49,874 nt of DNA from Vibrionales bacterium SWAT-3 (GCA_000169995.1 AAZW01000036.1:1-49874); one strand, 5' to 3'. Positions 1 to 9,431 are shown, counted from the stretch's first letter. A program made the numbers and translations. Notes: generated by a model not told the origin, from the sequence alone.

Positions 1-2
1 AG

Positions 3-278
3 CACTTAGACTGCTTCAAAGGCAATGAGAACCGCCGTCTGACTACCGTGTTCTACATGAATGACGAGTGGACAGAAGAAGACGCTGGTGAGCTTGTAGT
101 TTACGATCTACAAGATAATCACATCGCAACCATTCCGCCAAAGTCTGGCCGTTTGTTTGTGTTCTTATCAGAGCAGTTCCCACACGAAGTATTACCAACC
201 AACACAGAGCGATTCAGTATCGCAGGTTAGTTCCGTATCAATGGCGTGAAAGACAACCAACTCGATATCGCTCACTAA
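3..278 (+). pseudogene. 2OG-Fe(II) oxygenase (prolyl 4-hydroxylase type), 3' part with in-frame stop
   Basis: The reading frame is open from the window edge, so the 5' end is missing. It shows the double-stranded beta-helix signature of the family: an HxD iron pair near the start (HLD), a distal iron-binding His in FPHEVLPT, and a 2-oxoglutarate-binding Arg in RFSIAG. A TAG at 228-230 interrupts the frame. The same frame then continues for 15 codons (FRINGVKDNQLDIAH) to TAA at 276-278. Relatives usually read SIAGWFR at this point, so the TAG very likely replaces a TGG Trp codon. The truncated product would keep all catalytic residues and lose about 16 C-terminal residues. It may therefore still work, or the gene may be decaying. 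The substrate cannot be told from the sequence. Confidence 0.75.
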
Positions 279-312
279 AGCGAGGTTCGGGTCAAAGCCT
301 CATCTCATCCAA

Positions 313-372
313 AGCCTCTCCACTCGAGAGGCTTTTCCTCTTAGTACTGCTAGGAAAGTACTAAGAGGAAAA
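313..372. terminator. Double hairpin terminator region
   Basis: Two hairpins overlap. The first has a 7-bp stem (AGCCTCT/AGAGGCT, 313-333) followed by TTTT. The second has a perfect 16-bp stem (333-348 with 357-372) and an 8-nt loop, with T and A runs at its edges so it could act in both directions. It ends the oxygenase transcript and isolates it from the gene at 490. Confidence 0.75.
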
Positions 373-489
373 TATCACTTTTATGAGCCGAATCCTGTGT
401 AGAGACTCTTGCCCAGCAATTACTCTGGCGTATTCGGGAAAACTGATATTTAATAAATATTTACGATGCGCATTCAAGAAGGATTAATT

Positions 490-1209
490 ATGTCATCTAT
501 CATCGTAGGTCACCGTGGTGTAGCGGGTACTCACCCAGAAAACACCAAAGTAAGCATTGAACAGGCCGCTAAACTTGGCTTGAAATGGATTGAAGTCGAT
601 ATTCAGCAAACCCAGGATGATGAGCTTGTGGTTTGCCACGACCACACTCTCGAACGCTGTACTGATGGCAAGGGCCGTGTTGATGAACACACATTGGCAG
701 AGCTGCGTCAGCTTGATTTTGGTAGCTGGAAGTCAGAACAGTTCGAAGGAGAAAGAATACTCACACTTAGCGAGTTACTTGAACTTGTTGAAGAACATAA
801 CCTCAGCGTTAACCTAGAGATAAAAGTCGATAGCCGACACCAAGCCCCTCATGTGGTTGATCTTCTACACAGTGAGCTGATCCGCTCAAACATAGACACG
901 GACAGAGTGCTGCTTTCAAGTTTCAGCCATCAAGTGGTTGCAGAAATGGCTCACCACTTACCAAGATACCGCGTTGGCGTGATCACAGAACAGCTCTCTC
1001 AAGACGATCTTTTGCTTATTGATCAGGTGAAAGCGTTCAGTTGTCATATGAATTACGAAAACGTCAATCAGGATGATCTTGATACGCTTGCCGAAGCAAA
1101 GATTCAAACATGGTGTTACACCGTCAATGATCCGTCTAAATTCAAATTTTTATCCACCGTCGATGGGATATTCACTGATTTTCCAGATAGATTTAGCGCG
1201 AAAAATTGA
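490..1209 (+). CDS. Glycerophosphodiester phosphodiesterase (cytosolic, UgpQ-like)
   Basis: A 239-residue GDPD-family TIM barrel, the usual length of cytosolic forms. The family hydrolyses glycerophosphodiesters to sn-glycerol 3-phosphate and an alcohol, recycling phospholipid headgroups. The catalytic and metal residues are visible: H8-R9 (GHRG), PENT at 16-19, E35 and D37 (EVD), and H50 (CHDHTLER). There is no signal peptide, so it should be cytoplasmic. The ATG at 490 was chosen over the in-frame ATG at 466 because AGAAGGA lies 6 nt upstream and the family starts just before GHRG. It appears to be a single-gene unit behind a strong terminator. Confidence 0.9.
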   Translation: MSSIIVGHRGVAGTHPENTKVSIEQAAKLGLKWIEVDIQQTQDDELVVCHDHTLERCTDGKGRVDEHTLAELRQLDFGSWKSEQFEGERILTLSELLELVEEHNLSVNLEIKVDSRHQAPHVVDLLHSELIRSNIDTDRVLLSSFSHQVVAEMAHHLPRYRVGVITEQLSQDDLLLIDQVKAFSCHMNYENVNQDDLDTLAEAKIQTWCYTVNDPSKFKFLSTVDGIFTDFPDRFSAKN

Positions 1210-1368
1210 CCGGGTAAATACCAAAGTAGTAAACATTTAAAACGTTAAAATTTACCTCGATAAACCTCAAAATTAAGTAGCAAACACAAGTGAGTAGGAG
1301 TACATTCCGCTGCTCACTTGGTTTCATTAGCTCGCACTATTTAGGCAGCTTTATTGGTTACTTAATTT

Positions 1369-2106
1369 ATGGATCTCATTCTTAGTCCAACTTTCCCAAT
1401 TTTGGGTGCAATCTTCATTTTTGCCGCTATCGTTCGTGGCTTCTCAGGCTTCGGTTTCACCCTAGTCGCATTGCCTCTAAGTGCGTTATTCGTGCCGGTT
1501 ATTGAGCTTGTTCCTGTGTTCATGCTTATCGACCTGCTTGGCAACGTTCAATTACTGCCTAAGGTCAAAAAACATGTCAATTGGCGCTGGGTAGCAAAAG
1601 TATTTATCCCTTGCCTTGTGTTCACACCTGTTGGCCTGCTTTTGCTCAAATCAGTTAGCCAAGACACGATTATCTTGATCATCAGCGCCTTTATCTTTGC
1701 GTCTGCACTTATGATCTACCGAGGCTTTCAATATAAAAGTGAACCGAAATTTGCTCCCTATATCCTAGGAAGCCTTGCTGGAATAATGAATGGTGCGGCT
1801 TCTATGTCTGGTCCACCAATTGGCACCCACGCATTGGCGAGCCCTGTGGCTCCGCACGTCGCCAGAGCAGGTTTGATTGCATTCTTTGTATTGGCGGATT
1901 CGAGTGCCTTTGTTTCTGCATCCATTGCAGGGCTCGTCGACCGTGATGTGGTCTGGCTGACACTGGCACTGTTACCAAGCAGTATGTTTGGTGGCTATGT
2001 GGGTTCGAAACTGTTCGAAAGGTTTGGTGGCGAGAAATTTAAGCCTGTCACTATCGGGCTGCTTATCGTGATTGCGTTTTTCAGTGCAGGTCGAGTTCTA
2101 CTGTAA
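1369..2106 (+). CDS. TauE/SafE-family sulfite/anion exporter
   Basis: A 245-residue, very hydrophobic protein with about seven or eight predicted membrane segments and the two-fold repeat layout of TauE/SafE (former DUF81) proteins. A glycine-rich RGFSGFGF motif lies near residues 23-30, and a second conserved segment (NGAASMSGPP) near residue 140 marks the second half. Members move sulfite, sulfoacetate or other organosulfur anions across the inner membrane. The substrate here cannot be assigned, and no sulfur gene is adjacent. The upstream ribosome site is weak. The gene converges with the L,D-transpeptidase gene at 2147. Confidence 0.8.
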   Translation: MDLILSPTFPILGAIFIFAAIVRGFSGFGFTLVALPLSALFVPVIELVPVFMLIDLLGNVQLLPKVKKHVNWRWVAKVFIPCLVFTPVGLLLLKSVSQDTIILIISAFIFASALMIYRGFQYKSEPKFAPYILGSLAGIMNGAASMSGPPIGTHALASPVAPHVARAGLIAFFVLADSSAFVSASIAGLVDRDVVWLTLALLPSSMFGGYVGSKLFERFGGEKFKPVTIGLLIVIAFFSAGRVLL

Positions 2107-2146
2107 CGAGCTGTCTAATTTCTGAAAGGAAGATGGGTACCAGAAC

Positions 2147-2914
2147 CTACCATTCGATGTGGATAGGGGTCCCCATTTTAACCAGTTGAATAAACTCATC
2201 CATATCTTGGTTGGTTAATGCGATACAGCCATCTGTCCAATCGAAACTTTGGATAAAACCTGGCGAACGACGCTCACCGTTTTTAATACCATGAATTTTG
2301 ATGTTACCACCCGGGTCAACATCATTCTCTTCAGCCCACTGTCTATCAGAGGAGCGCGGATAGTTGATGTGTACCGAACGGTAAAACTCAGAGCGCTCCA
2401 TGATATAGTCGAGCGTATATTCCCCTTCTGGCGTTCGGTTATCCCCTTCAAAGCGTTTATGCCCTTTCGGTTCCTTGCCCAAAGCGATACGAAACTCTTG
2501 TACCACCTCATCCCCTTTAAGTAAGTACATTCTGCGTTTCGATTTATCGACTTTCACTAAGGTCACGACTTGCAACAGAGGATCGATTTCAGAAAAAGAG
2601 TCTGGCGCCATGTAGGGTTCTAATAATGAAGCTTGAGGTAAGCGTTGCGATGAACCTTGTGCCAGCTGAGCAATGTGAGTGGATTGCCCCTCACCCAGCA
2701 CCTCATCTACATCAATCACATGCTTTGATTTTGAAGTGCCAGTAGAGTTAGGAGATGAAGTTGAGATGCGTTGTGAATGAGCTGGTGCTGACTCAAAGAC
2801 AATGGTTTCAATAGCGGTAGCGTCAGACACTATCTTCTCAACGACGACCTTTTCGGCGAGTACAATCGGACTCATCAAGAATAGGCATAGTGATAGTGGT
2901 AAAAACGGACGCAC
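2147..2914 (-). CDS. Exported L,D-transpeptidase (YkuD domain)
   Basis: A 255-residue protein with an N-terminal signal peptide (hydrophobic stretch at residues 3-20 ending PIVLA) and a low-complexity Ser/Thr linker. A YkuD catalytic domain follows from about residue 115 to the end. The active-site signature is present: H208 (IHG) and C230 in TDGCIAL. These enzymes make 3-3 peptidoglycan crosslinks or attach proteins to peptidoglycan in the periplasm; this one resembles the ErfK/YafK-like group. The start is GTG at 2914, preceded by GAGGAG. It lies 2 nt after the stop of the GNAT gene, so the two are co-transcribed. Confidence 0.85.
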   Translation of the reverse strand: MRPFLPLSLCLFLMSPIVLAEKVVVEKIVSDATAIETIVFESAPAHSQRISTSSPNSTGTSKSKHVIDVDEVLGEGQSTHIAQLAQGSSQRLPQASLLEPYMAPDSFSEIDPLLQVVTLVKVDKSKRRMYLLKGDEVVQEFRIALGKEPKGHKRFEGDNRTPEGEYTLDYIMERSEFYRSVHINYPRSSDRQWAEENDVDPGGNIKIHGIKNGERRSPGFIQSFDWTDGCIALTNQDMDEFIQLVKMGTPIHIEW

Positions 2915-2916
2915 CC

Positions 2917-3399
2917 TTATATCTCCTCAAAACGCATCGACATGATTCGAGACTGAGTCTCCATTCCTAGCGACTCATAAAAGCTCTGAGCTTGTTGATT
3001 AAACTCCATCACCTCTAATCTTAATTCGATCGCTCCTTGAGCTTGCGCCCATTGATTGAATGACTTCATTAGCGCTCGACCAACGCCTTTACTCTGAATT
3101 TGGTCACTCACCACAATAGTGTTCAGTCTCGCCACCTTATGAGACTGAATAAAGCTCACGCCTTTGTTCTGCGTGACCTTACCCGCGAGAAAACCAATCA
3201 CTTCATCCTGTTCAACAGCGACAAAGAAGGCCCCAGTCGGGTCAATCATTAAGCCCAGCCAGTACTCCTCGCTGTCGGCTTTGCTTTGTGAAGGCGGCGC
3301 AAACACCATAGGCGCACCGAGATGATGTTGATGATTTATCTGATCAGAGAGCGCTAAAATCGCGTTGATGTCAGTTACCTTAGCATTCCGAATTTGCAT
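2917..3399 (-). CDS. GNAT-family N-acetyltransferase
   Basis: A 160-residue single-domain GNAT protein. The acetyl-CoA-binding motif A is visible as a beta strand ending LNTIVV followed by Q..GVGRALM (residues about 92-110). The C-terminal motif has the typical N..A..FYESLGM pattern near residues 132-146. It is the first gene of a two-gene unit with the L,D-transpeptidase. The substrate is unknown. The pairing with a cell-wall enzyme is not enough to assign a role. Confidence 0.85.
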   Translation of the reverse strand: MQIRNAKVTDINAILALSDQINHQHHLGAPMVFAPPSQSKADSEEYWLGLMIDPTGAFFVAVEQDEVIGFLAGKVTQNKGVSFIQSHKVARLNTIVVSDQIQSKGVGRALMKSFNQWAQAQGAIELRLEVMEFNQQAQSFYESLGMETQSRIMSMRFEEI

Positions 3400-3608
3400 A
3401 TCATCACCTTGTTTGAATTCAATAACACCTTAGCAAAAATGGCTTACATGTGCACCGTTCCACTGGTCGACTCAGACGCTCTGTGAAAGCAGGTGATTAA
3501 TATTAGGCACTAAGTTTGGGGAAATTGTTCCGCAAATCTCAGGCACATTACCAGCCTTTGAGTGCTACTATCTCTGCAGAATCAATACACTAACGACTGG
3601 ACACCTCT

Positions 3609-4589
3609 ATGATTAAGTTCGCTGTAATTGGAACCAATTGGATTACACAAAAGTTCGTTCAAGCTGCACATGAATCACAATCGATGCAGTTGACTGCCGT
3701 TTATTCACGAAACCTAGACAGCGCCGAGCAGTTCGCACAAGAATTCGGTGTTGAAGCCACATATGACTCACTTGACGCATTAGCCAACGACAATACGGTT
3801 GAAGCGGTGTACATCGCCTCACCCAATTCGCTGCACTGTGAGCAGTCGATTCTGATGATGGAGCATGGTAAGCACGTCATCTGTGAGAAGCCTGTTGCAT
3901 CGAATATTGTGGAAGCCACACGCATGTTTGAAGTCGCTGAGAAAAACGGTGTGGTACTGTTTGAGGCGTATAAATCACAATTCCTGCCTAACTTTAAACA
4001 AGTCCAACTTGGGCTAGAAAAAATCGGCAAGGTACATAAAGCGCACATCAACTACTGCCAGTATTCATCGCGTTACCAAAAATACCTGAATGGTGAAAAC
4101 CCAAACACTTTTAATCCGGCTTTCTCAAATGGCTCATTGGTCGATATCGGCTTCTATTGTGTTGCAGCAACGGTAGCGCTGTTTGGTGAACCTGATAACG
4201 CCCAGGCATCTGCAAAACTGCTGGAATCAGGCGTTGATGCGCATGGCTGTGCCATCTTCCAATACCCCGAGTTTGACGTGACCCTTGCACACTCTAAGGT
4301 CAGTGACTCTTACGCACCGAGTGAGATCCAAGGTGAGCAAGGTGCAATCATCATTGATCACATCGCAGAATGCACCGACGTTAAGATCCGTTACCGTGAT
4401 GGAAGCATTGAAAATCTCACTCAAGTGCAAAGCGAAAACTCAATGAGTTACGAAGCGCAAGCCTTTGCTGATTGTATTGCTGGCGATCACACCACACAAA
4501 CCGACGCTAAACAGCGCGCATTAACCGTTGCCAAGTTAATTACAAAGATGCGTCAACAGGTTGGTGTCGTTTATCCTGCAGATAAATAA
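3609..4589 (+). CDS. Gfo/Idh/MocA-family NAD(P)-dependent oxidoreductase
   Basis: A 326-residue protein of normal family length. The N-terminal Rossmann fold starts with FAVIGTNW, where one Gly of the usual GxGxxG is changed to Asn/Trp. The EKP motif that closes the cofactor-binding domain (HVICEKPVASN) is near residues 88-98. The C-terminal alpha/beta domain carries the DIGFYC segment expected at the substrate site. Such enzymes oxidise or reduce sugars, inositols or related compounds. The substrate is not predictable, and there is no co-transcribed sugar gene. Confidence 0.85.
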   Translation: MIKFAVIGTNWITQKFVQAAHESQSMQLTAVYSRNLDSAEQFAQEFGVEATYDSLDALANDNTVEAVYIASPNSLHCEQSILMMEHGKHVICEKPVASNIVEATRMFEVAEKNGVVLFEAYKSQFLPNFKQVQLGLEKIGKVHKAHINYCQYSSRYQKYLNGENPNTFNPAFSNGSLVDIGFYCVAATVALFGEPDNAQASAKLLESGVDAHGCAIFQYPEFDVTLAHSKVSDSYAPSEIQGEQGAIIIDHIAECTDVKIRYRDGSIENLTQVQSENSMSYEAQAFADCIAGDHTTQTDAKQRALTVAKLITKMRQQVGVVYPADK

Positions 4590-4753
4590 TACAGACCATT
4601 AAGCTAACACTCTGATTTTAATCACATATCAGTTTATGCATAACTAAATTTAATCCTTACGACAAATAACCGGATTAGTTGATCAGAGGGCTCTCTGATT
4701 AAATCCGCGTTCGATATCTATCGTATTTATTTAATTTATTGAAGGTGTGTAAA

Positions 4754-4912
4754 GTGTTTTCAGTTGACGATCGCGTTGTAGCAACAAAAGGTGTTGAACT
4801 TGGTGAAATGGTAGTAACTGGTCTAAGTGCTGGTGGTTACTACGTTCACGTTACAACAGTAGAAGGCGCAATGCCGCTTACTTACCCAATGCAAGATCTT
4901 AAAAAAGCATAG
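4754..4912 (+). CDS. Small conserved-looking protein, 52 residues
   Basis: A short gene with a GTG start and AAGGTG 6 nt upstream. It reads FSVDDRVVATKGVELGEMVV and ends YPMQDLKKA before TAG at 4910-4912. Codon use matches well-expressed neighbours, and the frame is followed directly by a strong terminator, so I believe it is real. The product is soluble, with no signal peptide or membrane segment. The alternating hydrophobic pattern suggests a small all-beta (SH3-like) fold, but I do not recognise a family and assign no function. Confidence 0.7.
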   Translation: MFSVDDRVVATKGVELGEMVVTGLSAGGYYVHVTTVEGAMPLTYPMQDLKKA

Positions 4913-4963
4913 TCTAACCGCTCTGCTCTTTTAGTAGTCACTCTGCTAAAGGTAACAAAATTG

Positions 4964-5017
4964 AGGCCTTGGCTGCTTTACTCTTCTGCATTAGAGTGAA
5001 CAGCCAGGGCCTTTTTT
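4964..5017 (+). terminator. Rho-independent terminator after the small protein gene
   Basis: A 12-bp stem (4964-4975 with 5001-5012, one G-T pair) is followed by a run of six T. It lies about 50 nt after the stop of the 52-residue gene. Confidence 0.85.
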
Positions 5018-5222
5018 ATATCTGCTACTTACCGCCAGCCTTCCTACAGGTTTAGTCATTGCAGCACAGCCGGTTCCAACAGACAATAGGATGAATTAAA
5101 GCGTAACAACAAAGGCTTATTGCCTACTGATACGCACTCTCTATTGATGTTTAGTGTTTACAGAATTTTCTGGTACATTAGCATCGCCTTATACTCACAA
5201 TGACCATGAACTGAGGGAAGCT

Positions 5223-5855
5223 ATGAAGCTTTATATTTACGACCACTGCCCTTTCTGTGCACGAGTCGCCTACATCGCTCAATCTCTAGGCTTAAACATC
5301 GAACTTATTTCTGTGGATTATGATGATGCCCAAACCCTTATCGATTTAATCGGTAAAAAGATGGTACCCGTATTACAAAAAGACGATGGCTCTATCATGG
5401 CTGAGAGCCTAGATATCATCGCTTACTTCATGGATTTGAAATCTAGTGACGAGCAGCGTGAGCCATCAGAGCAAGTGACCCTGTTCCAAGCTCGCGCATT
5501 CCCGCTAAGCCAGCGCATCGGTTTGCCACGTTGGTGGAAACTAGACCTTGCTGAGTACCAATCACCAGCAAGCAAAGAAGCATGGCGCGCAGCTAAAGAA
5601 ACCGAAGAGCTGAACTTCGACAAGCTGATTGAACAAACACCGCAGTTTGTTGAACAGATTAACCCGCTTCTGAAAGATGCAGAACTGCTACTTAACTTAG
5701 AGAACGGGGAGTCTTCGCTGCCTCTTATCGACCAAGCAGTGTACTTCTCTATGCTGCGTGGCTTCTGCGTTGAGCCAAGCATCACATGGCCACCAGCGCT
5801 AGAACGTTGGTTAGAAAAGCAGAGTGAAACGCTAAAACTGTCTCTTCTTCGCTAG
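5223..5855 (+). CDS. grxB: Glutaredoxin 2
   Basis: A 210-residue GrxB. Its N-terminal thioredoxin fold carries the redox pair C9-C12 in CPFC (E. coli has CPYC), and an all-helical GST-like C-terminal domain follows, as in the E. coli protein. It reduces protein and glutathione mixed disulfides in the cytoplasm using glutathione. The ATG at 5223 is preferred over an in-frame upstream start at 5154 because GAGGGAAG precedes it and the family begins MKLYIYDHCP. Single gene, ended by the hairpin at 5881. Confidence 0.9.
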   Translation: MKLYIYDHCPFCARVAYIAQSLGLNIELISVDYDDAQTLIDLIGKKMVPVLQKDDGSIMAESLDIIAYFMDLKSSDEQREPSEQVTLFQARAFPLSQRIGLPRWWKLDLAEYQSPASKEAWRAAKETEELNFDKLIEQTPQFVEQINPLLKDAELLLNLENGESSLPLIDQAVYFSMLRGFCVEPSITWPPALERWLEKQSETLKLSLLR

Positions 5856-5880
5856 AACGATTACAACAAGCACAAACAAA

Positions 5881-5926
5881 AAATCGAAGCCATCAGGTAT
5901 CTCCCCTGCTAGCTTCGATTTTTTTA
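5881..5926. terminator. Bidirectional terminator between grxB and ppsR
   Basis: A 10-bp stem (AAATCGAAGC at 5881-5890 with its complement at 5912-5921) is flanked by an A run on one side and a T run on the other. It sits between two convergent genes and can serve both. Confidence 0.85.
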
Positions 5927-5961
5927 TCTTTCACTATTTCGATGACATCAAGCTCTTGTTA

Positions 5962-6795
5962 TTACAACAGGCGCCTTCTCAAGCCGGTTCGCTCTAGAAT
6001 ACGGGTAGAAATCTCTTCTACTGATAACGATGAGGTATTGATGTACGGCACTGCTTCTCTACGGAACATCGCCTCCACAGTTTGCAGCTCATACAAACAT
6101 TGTGAGTCGCTCGCGTACTCACTGCCCGCTAAACGGTTCTCACGGATTTCAGTCAGCCTTTCTGCATCAATGGTTAAACCAAACAACTTATGTCGGTATA
6201 TCTCAAACTCAGGCAGCAGCTTTAGTCGCGCTAAATCATCGTGGATAAATGGATAGTTCGCTACACGTAGACCAAACTGCATCGCCATGTACAAGCTGGT
6301 TGGGGTTTTACCACTTCGAGACACACCCAGTAAGATGATGTCGGCTTCTTCTAGTCCTTTAAGCGTAATGCCATCATCGTGCGCAAGCGTGTATTCAATT
6401 GCGGCAATACGGTCGAAATACTTCACCGAGTCCTTGTTTACACTGCGTGAGCGTTGAAGCTTAGGTGTCGGCGCCATATGGATGTCATCTTGTACCTTCT
6501 GGACAATGCTTTCCAACACGTCATAGCAATGAGCAGGCGCTTCAAGCAACTTCGCTTTGATTTCAGGAATCACAATCGAAAAGAACACCAAAGGTTGCTG
6601 GCCACTCTCACGGTACGAAGTTTCAATCTCTTTCAATAAATCAGAAAGTTTGTCCTCACTTTCAACAAAAGGAAAGGTTTTCTCATTGGCTTTGAAGGGA
6701 AATTGACCTAGAACAACATGCCCTAAAGTCTCACATGTTATGGCCGTTCCATCAGAAACATAGAATACATCACGACTTTGAATATCAATTTGCAT
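5962..6795 (-). CDS. ppsR: Phosphoenolpyruvate synthase regulatory protein (kinase/pyrophosphorylase)
   Basis: A 277-residue member of the DUF299/PSRP family. PpsR inactivates PEP synthase by ADP-dependent phosphorylation of a Thr and reactivates it by phosphate-dependent dephosphorylation. A P-loop-like GVSRSGKT motif is at residues 157-164, the length matches E. coli PpsR, and its target gene ppsA is divergently adjacent. The shared 178-nt intergenic region carries both promoters. Confidence 0.93.
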   Translation of the reverse strand: MQIDIQSRDVFYVSDGTAITCETLGHVVLGQFPFKANEKTFPFVESEDKLSDLLKEIETSYRESGQQPLVFFSIVIPEIKAKLLEAPAHCYDVLESIVQKVQDDIHMAPTPKLQRSRSVNKDSVKYFDRIAAIEYTLAHDDGITLKGLEEADIILLGVSRSGKTPTSLYMAMQFGLRVANYPFIHDDLARLKLLPEFEIYRHKLFGLTIDAERLTEIRENRLAGSEYASDSQCLYELQTVEAMFRREAVPYINTSSLSVEEISTRILERTGLRRRLL

Positions 6796-6973
6796 TTTTT
6801 ATTTAATGTTTAAAATTATTTTGAGTAGGATGGTAACCATAATATATATAACAAAACCCTGCTGACTATTACGTCCCCCACAGCTTTAAAAAATAATTTA
6901 CATTTTTTTAAACTGACACGTAATCGTTTGCCTTTAAATCCCTACAATGCTTGCTATGTTTCTGGAGAAATAA

Positions 6974-9346
6974 ATGCAAAATAATACCCTATGGTTCAAT
7001 GGCCTATCCATGGAAGATGTCGACAAAGTCGGCGGTAAGAACGCCTCACTGGGCGAGATGGTTTCTAACCTATCCAATGCTGGTGTTTCTGTACCTAATG
7101 GTTTTGCAACCACCTCTCATGCGTTTAACGACTTTCTTGACTACAAAGGTCTTGATGAGCGCATTCACCAATTACTTGACGAACTTGATGTTGAAGACGT
7201 TGACGCACTGCGTAAGACAGGTGCAACGATTCGACAGTGGGTTCTAGAAGCCCCTTTCCCAGAATCACTAGAGCAAGACATCCGTGATAACTACCGCGAG
7301 CTAATCGAAGACAACGAAGAATTGTCTGTAGCTGTGCGTTCATCTGCAACTGCAGAAGACCTTCCAGATGCTTCATTCGCAGGCCAGCAAGAGACCTTCC
7401 TTAACGTGAAAGGCATCGACGCTGTACTGGAAGCAACCAAGCACGTTTACGCTTCTCTGTTTAACGATCGTGCTATCTCTTACCGTGTACACCAAGGCTT
7501 TGACCACCGTGGCATTTCATTGTCTGCGGGTATTCAACGCATGGTTCGTTCAGACAAAGCCTCTTCAGGTGTGATGTTCACCCTTGATACAGAGTCAGGC
7601 TTCGACCAAGTAGTATTCATCACCTCTTCTTGGGGCCTAGGTGAAATGGTTGTTCAAGGTGCTGTGAACCCAGATGAGTTCTACGTGCACAAACCAATGC
7701 TAGAAGCAGGCCACCAGCCTATCGTGAAGAAGACCTTTGGCTCTAAGTTGATCAAGATGATCTACTCAACCAACCAAGAGATCGGTAAGCAAGTCGACAT
7801 CATTGATACTGATGAGCAAGAACGTAACCAGTTCTCACTAAATGACGAAGAGATCAAAGAACTAGCGAAACAAGCGATGATCATCGAGAAGCACTACCAA
7901 CGTCCGATGGACATTGAGTGGGCGAAAGATGGCATCGATGGCAAGCTTTACATCGTTCAAGCTCGCCCAGAGACAGTATGTTCTCAAAGCGACCAAAACG
8001 TTATCGAGCGTTACGAGCTAAACAACAAAGCCGATGTGCTAGTTGAAGGCCGTGCGATCGGTCAACGTATCGGCTCTGGCCCAGTTCGTTTGGTTGACTC
8101 ACTAGACCAAATGTCACTGGTTCAAGAAGGCGATGTACTAGTAACAGACATGACAGACCCAGATTGGGAACCTGTTATGAAGAAAGCCTCTGCGATTGTT
8201 ACAAACCGTGGCGGTCGTACTTGTCACGCAGCAATCATCGCTCGTGAGCTAGGTATTCCTGCAATCGTTGGCTGTGGCAGCGCAACAAGCAACCTAAACG
8301 ACGGTGACACCGTGACAGTGTCATGTTCTGAAGGTGAAACTGGCTACGTTTACCAAGGTGAGCTAGAGTTCGAAATCAAACGTTCTGAGGTTGATGAGCT
8401 ACCATTGCTACCGACTAAAGTGATGATGAACGTGGGTAACCCAGATCGCGCTTTCGACTTCGCACAGATTCCAAACGAAGGTGTTGGCCTTGCTCGTTTA
8501 GAGTTCATCATCAACAAGATGATCGGCATTCACCCGAAAGCTCTATTGAACTTCGATGCTCAAACTGACGAGCTAAAAGCAGAAATCAGCGAACGTATTC
8601 GCGGCTACAAAGATCCTATCGACTTCTACGTAAGCAAACTGACAGAAGGCATCGCGACTATCGCATCTGCATTCTGGCCTAAACGTGTAATCGTACGTAT
8701 GTCTGATTTTAAGTCGAACGAGTACAGCAACCTAGTCGGCGGTAAAACGTTTGAACCACATGAAGAGAACCCAATGCTCGGCTTCCGTGGCGCATCTCGT
8801 TACATCTCACCAGTATTCGAAGACTGTTTCGAGCTAGAAACTCAAGCAATCAAACGCGTTCGCAACGAAATGGGTCTTAAGAACGTTGAAATCATGATTC
8901 CATTCGTTCGTACTCCAAGCGAAGCAGCATCGGTTATCGACATTCTGGCTAAGTTCGACCTTCGCCGTGGCGACCAAGGTCTGAAAGTCATCATGATGTG
9001 TGAACTACCATCGAATGCAATTTTGGCTGAAGAGTTCTTGAAGTACTTCGATGGCTTCTCTATCGGTTCAAACGACATGACACAGCTGACGCTTGGTCTT
9101 GACCGTGACTCTGGCGATGTTGCACACCTATTCGATGAGCGTAACCCTGCTGTAAAAGCGATGCTGAAAATGGCTATCGACGCCGCAACCAAAGCGGGTA
9201 AGTACGTGGGTATTTGTGGTCAAGGCCCATCTGACCATGATGACCTAGCAGAATGGTTAATGGAACAAGGCATCAGCTCTGTATCGTTGAACCCAGACAC
9301 GGTTATCGATACATGGTTGAAGCTAGGCAACGTTGCTAGCAAGTAA
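6974..9346 (+). CDS. ppsA: Phosphoenolpyruvate synthase
   Basis: A 790-residue PpsA. It converts pyruvate, ATP and water to PEP, AMP and phosphate, the entry step of gluconeogenesis from pyruvate or lactate. Three domains are visible: an N-terminal ATP-grasp-type nucleotide domain (about 1-340), the swivelling phosphohistidine domain with H418 in GGRTCHAA preceded by a Thr-containing control segment, and the C-terminal PEP/pyruvate barrel with C748 in CGQGPSD. Positions and spacing match E. coli PpsA. ATG at 6974 follows TGGAGAAATAA. Codon use is strongly biased, which suggests high expression. Confidence 0.96.
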   Translation: MQNNTLWFNGLSMEDVDKVGGKNASLGEMVSNLSNAGVSVPNGFATTSHAFNDFLDYKGLDERIHQLLDELDVEDVDALRKTGATIRQWVLEAPFPESLEQDIRDNYRELIEDNEELSVAVRSSATAEDLPDASFAGQQETFLNVKGIDAVLEATKHVYASLFNDRAISYRVHQGFDHRGISLSAGIQRMVRSDKASSGVMFTLDTESGFDQVVFITSSWGLGEMVVQGAVNPDEFYVHKPMLEAGHQPIVKKTFGSKLIKMIYSTNQEIGKQVDIIDTDEQERNQFSLNDEEIKELAKQAMIIEKHYQRPMDIEWAKDGIDGKLYIVQARPETVCSQSDQNVIERYELNNKADVLVEGRAIGQRIGSGPVRLVDSLDQMSLVQEGDVLVTDMTDPDWEPVMKKASAIVTNRGGRTCHAAIIARELGIPAIVGCGSATSNLNDGDTVTVSCSEGETGYVYQGELEFEIKRSEVDELPLLPTKVMMNVGNPDRAFDFAQIPNEGVGLARLEFIINKMIGIHPKALLNFDAQTDELKAEISERIRGYKDPIDFYVSKLTEGIATIASAFWPKRVIVRMSDFKSNEYSNLVGGKTFEPHEENPMLGFRGASRYISPVFEDCFELETQAIKRVRNEMGLKNVEIMIPFVRTPSEAASVIDILAKFDLRRGDQGLKVIMMCELPSNAILAEEFLKYFDGFSIGSNDMTQLTLGLDRDSGDVAHLFDERNPAVKAMLKMAIDAATKAGKYVGICGQGPSDHDDLAEWLMEQGISSVSLNPDTVIDTWLKLGNVASK

Positions 9347-9369
9347 CCTTCTCTAATCGAGATACGAAT

Positions 9370-9398
9370 AAAGCCAGTTCATTACGACTGGCTTTTTA
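9370..9398 (+). terminator. Rho-independent terminator after ppsA
   Basis: A 9-bp stem (AAAGCCAGT/ACTGGCTTT) with an 8-nt loop and a short T run lies 23 nt after the ppsA stop. Confidence 0.85.
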
Positions 9399-9431
9399 TT
9401 TACTGTATTTTAGGGTGAAACACTGAACACT

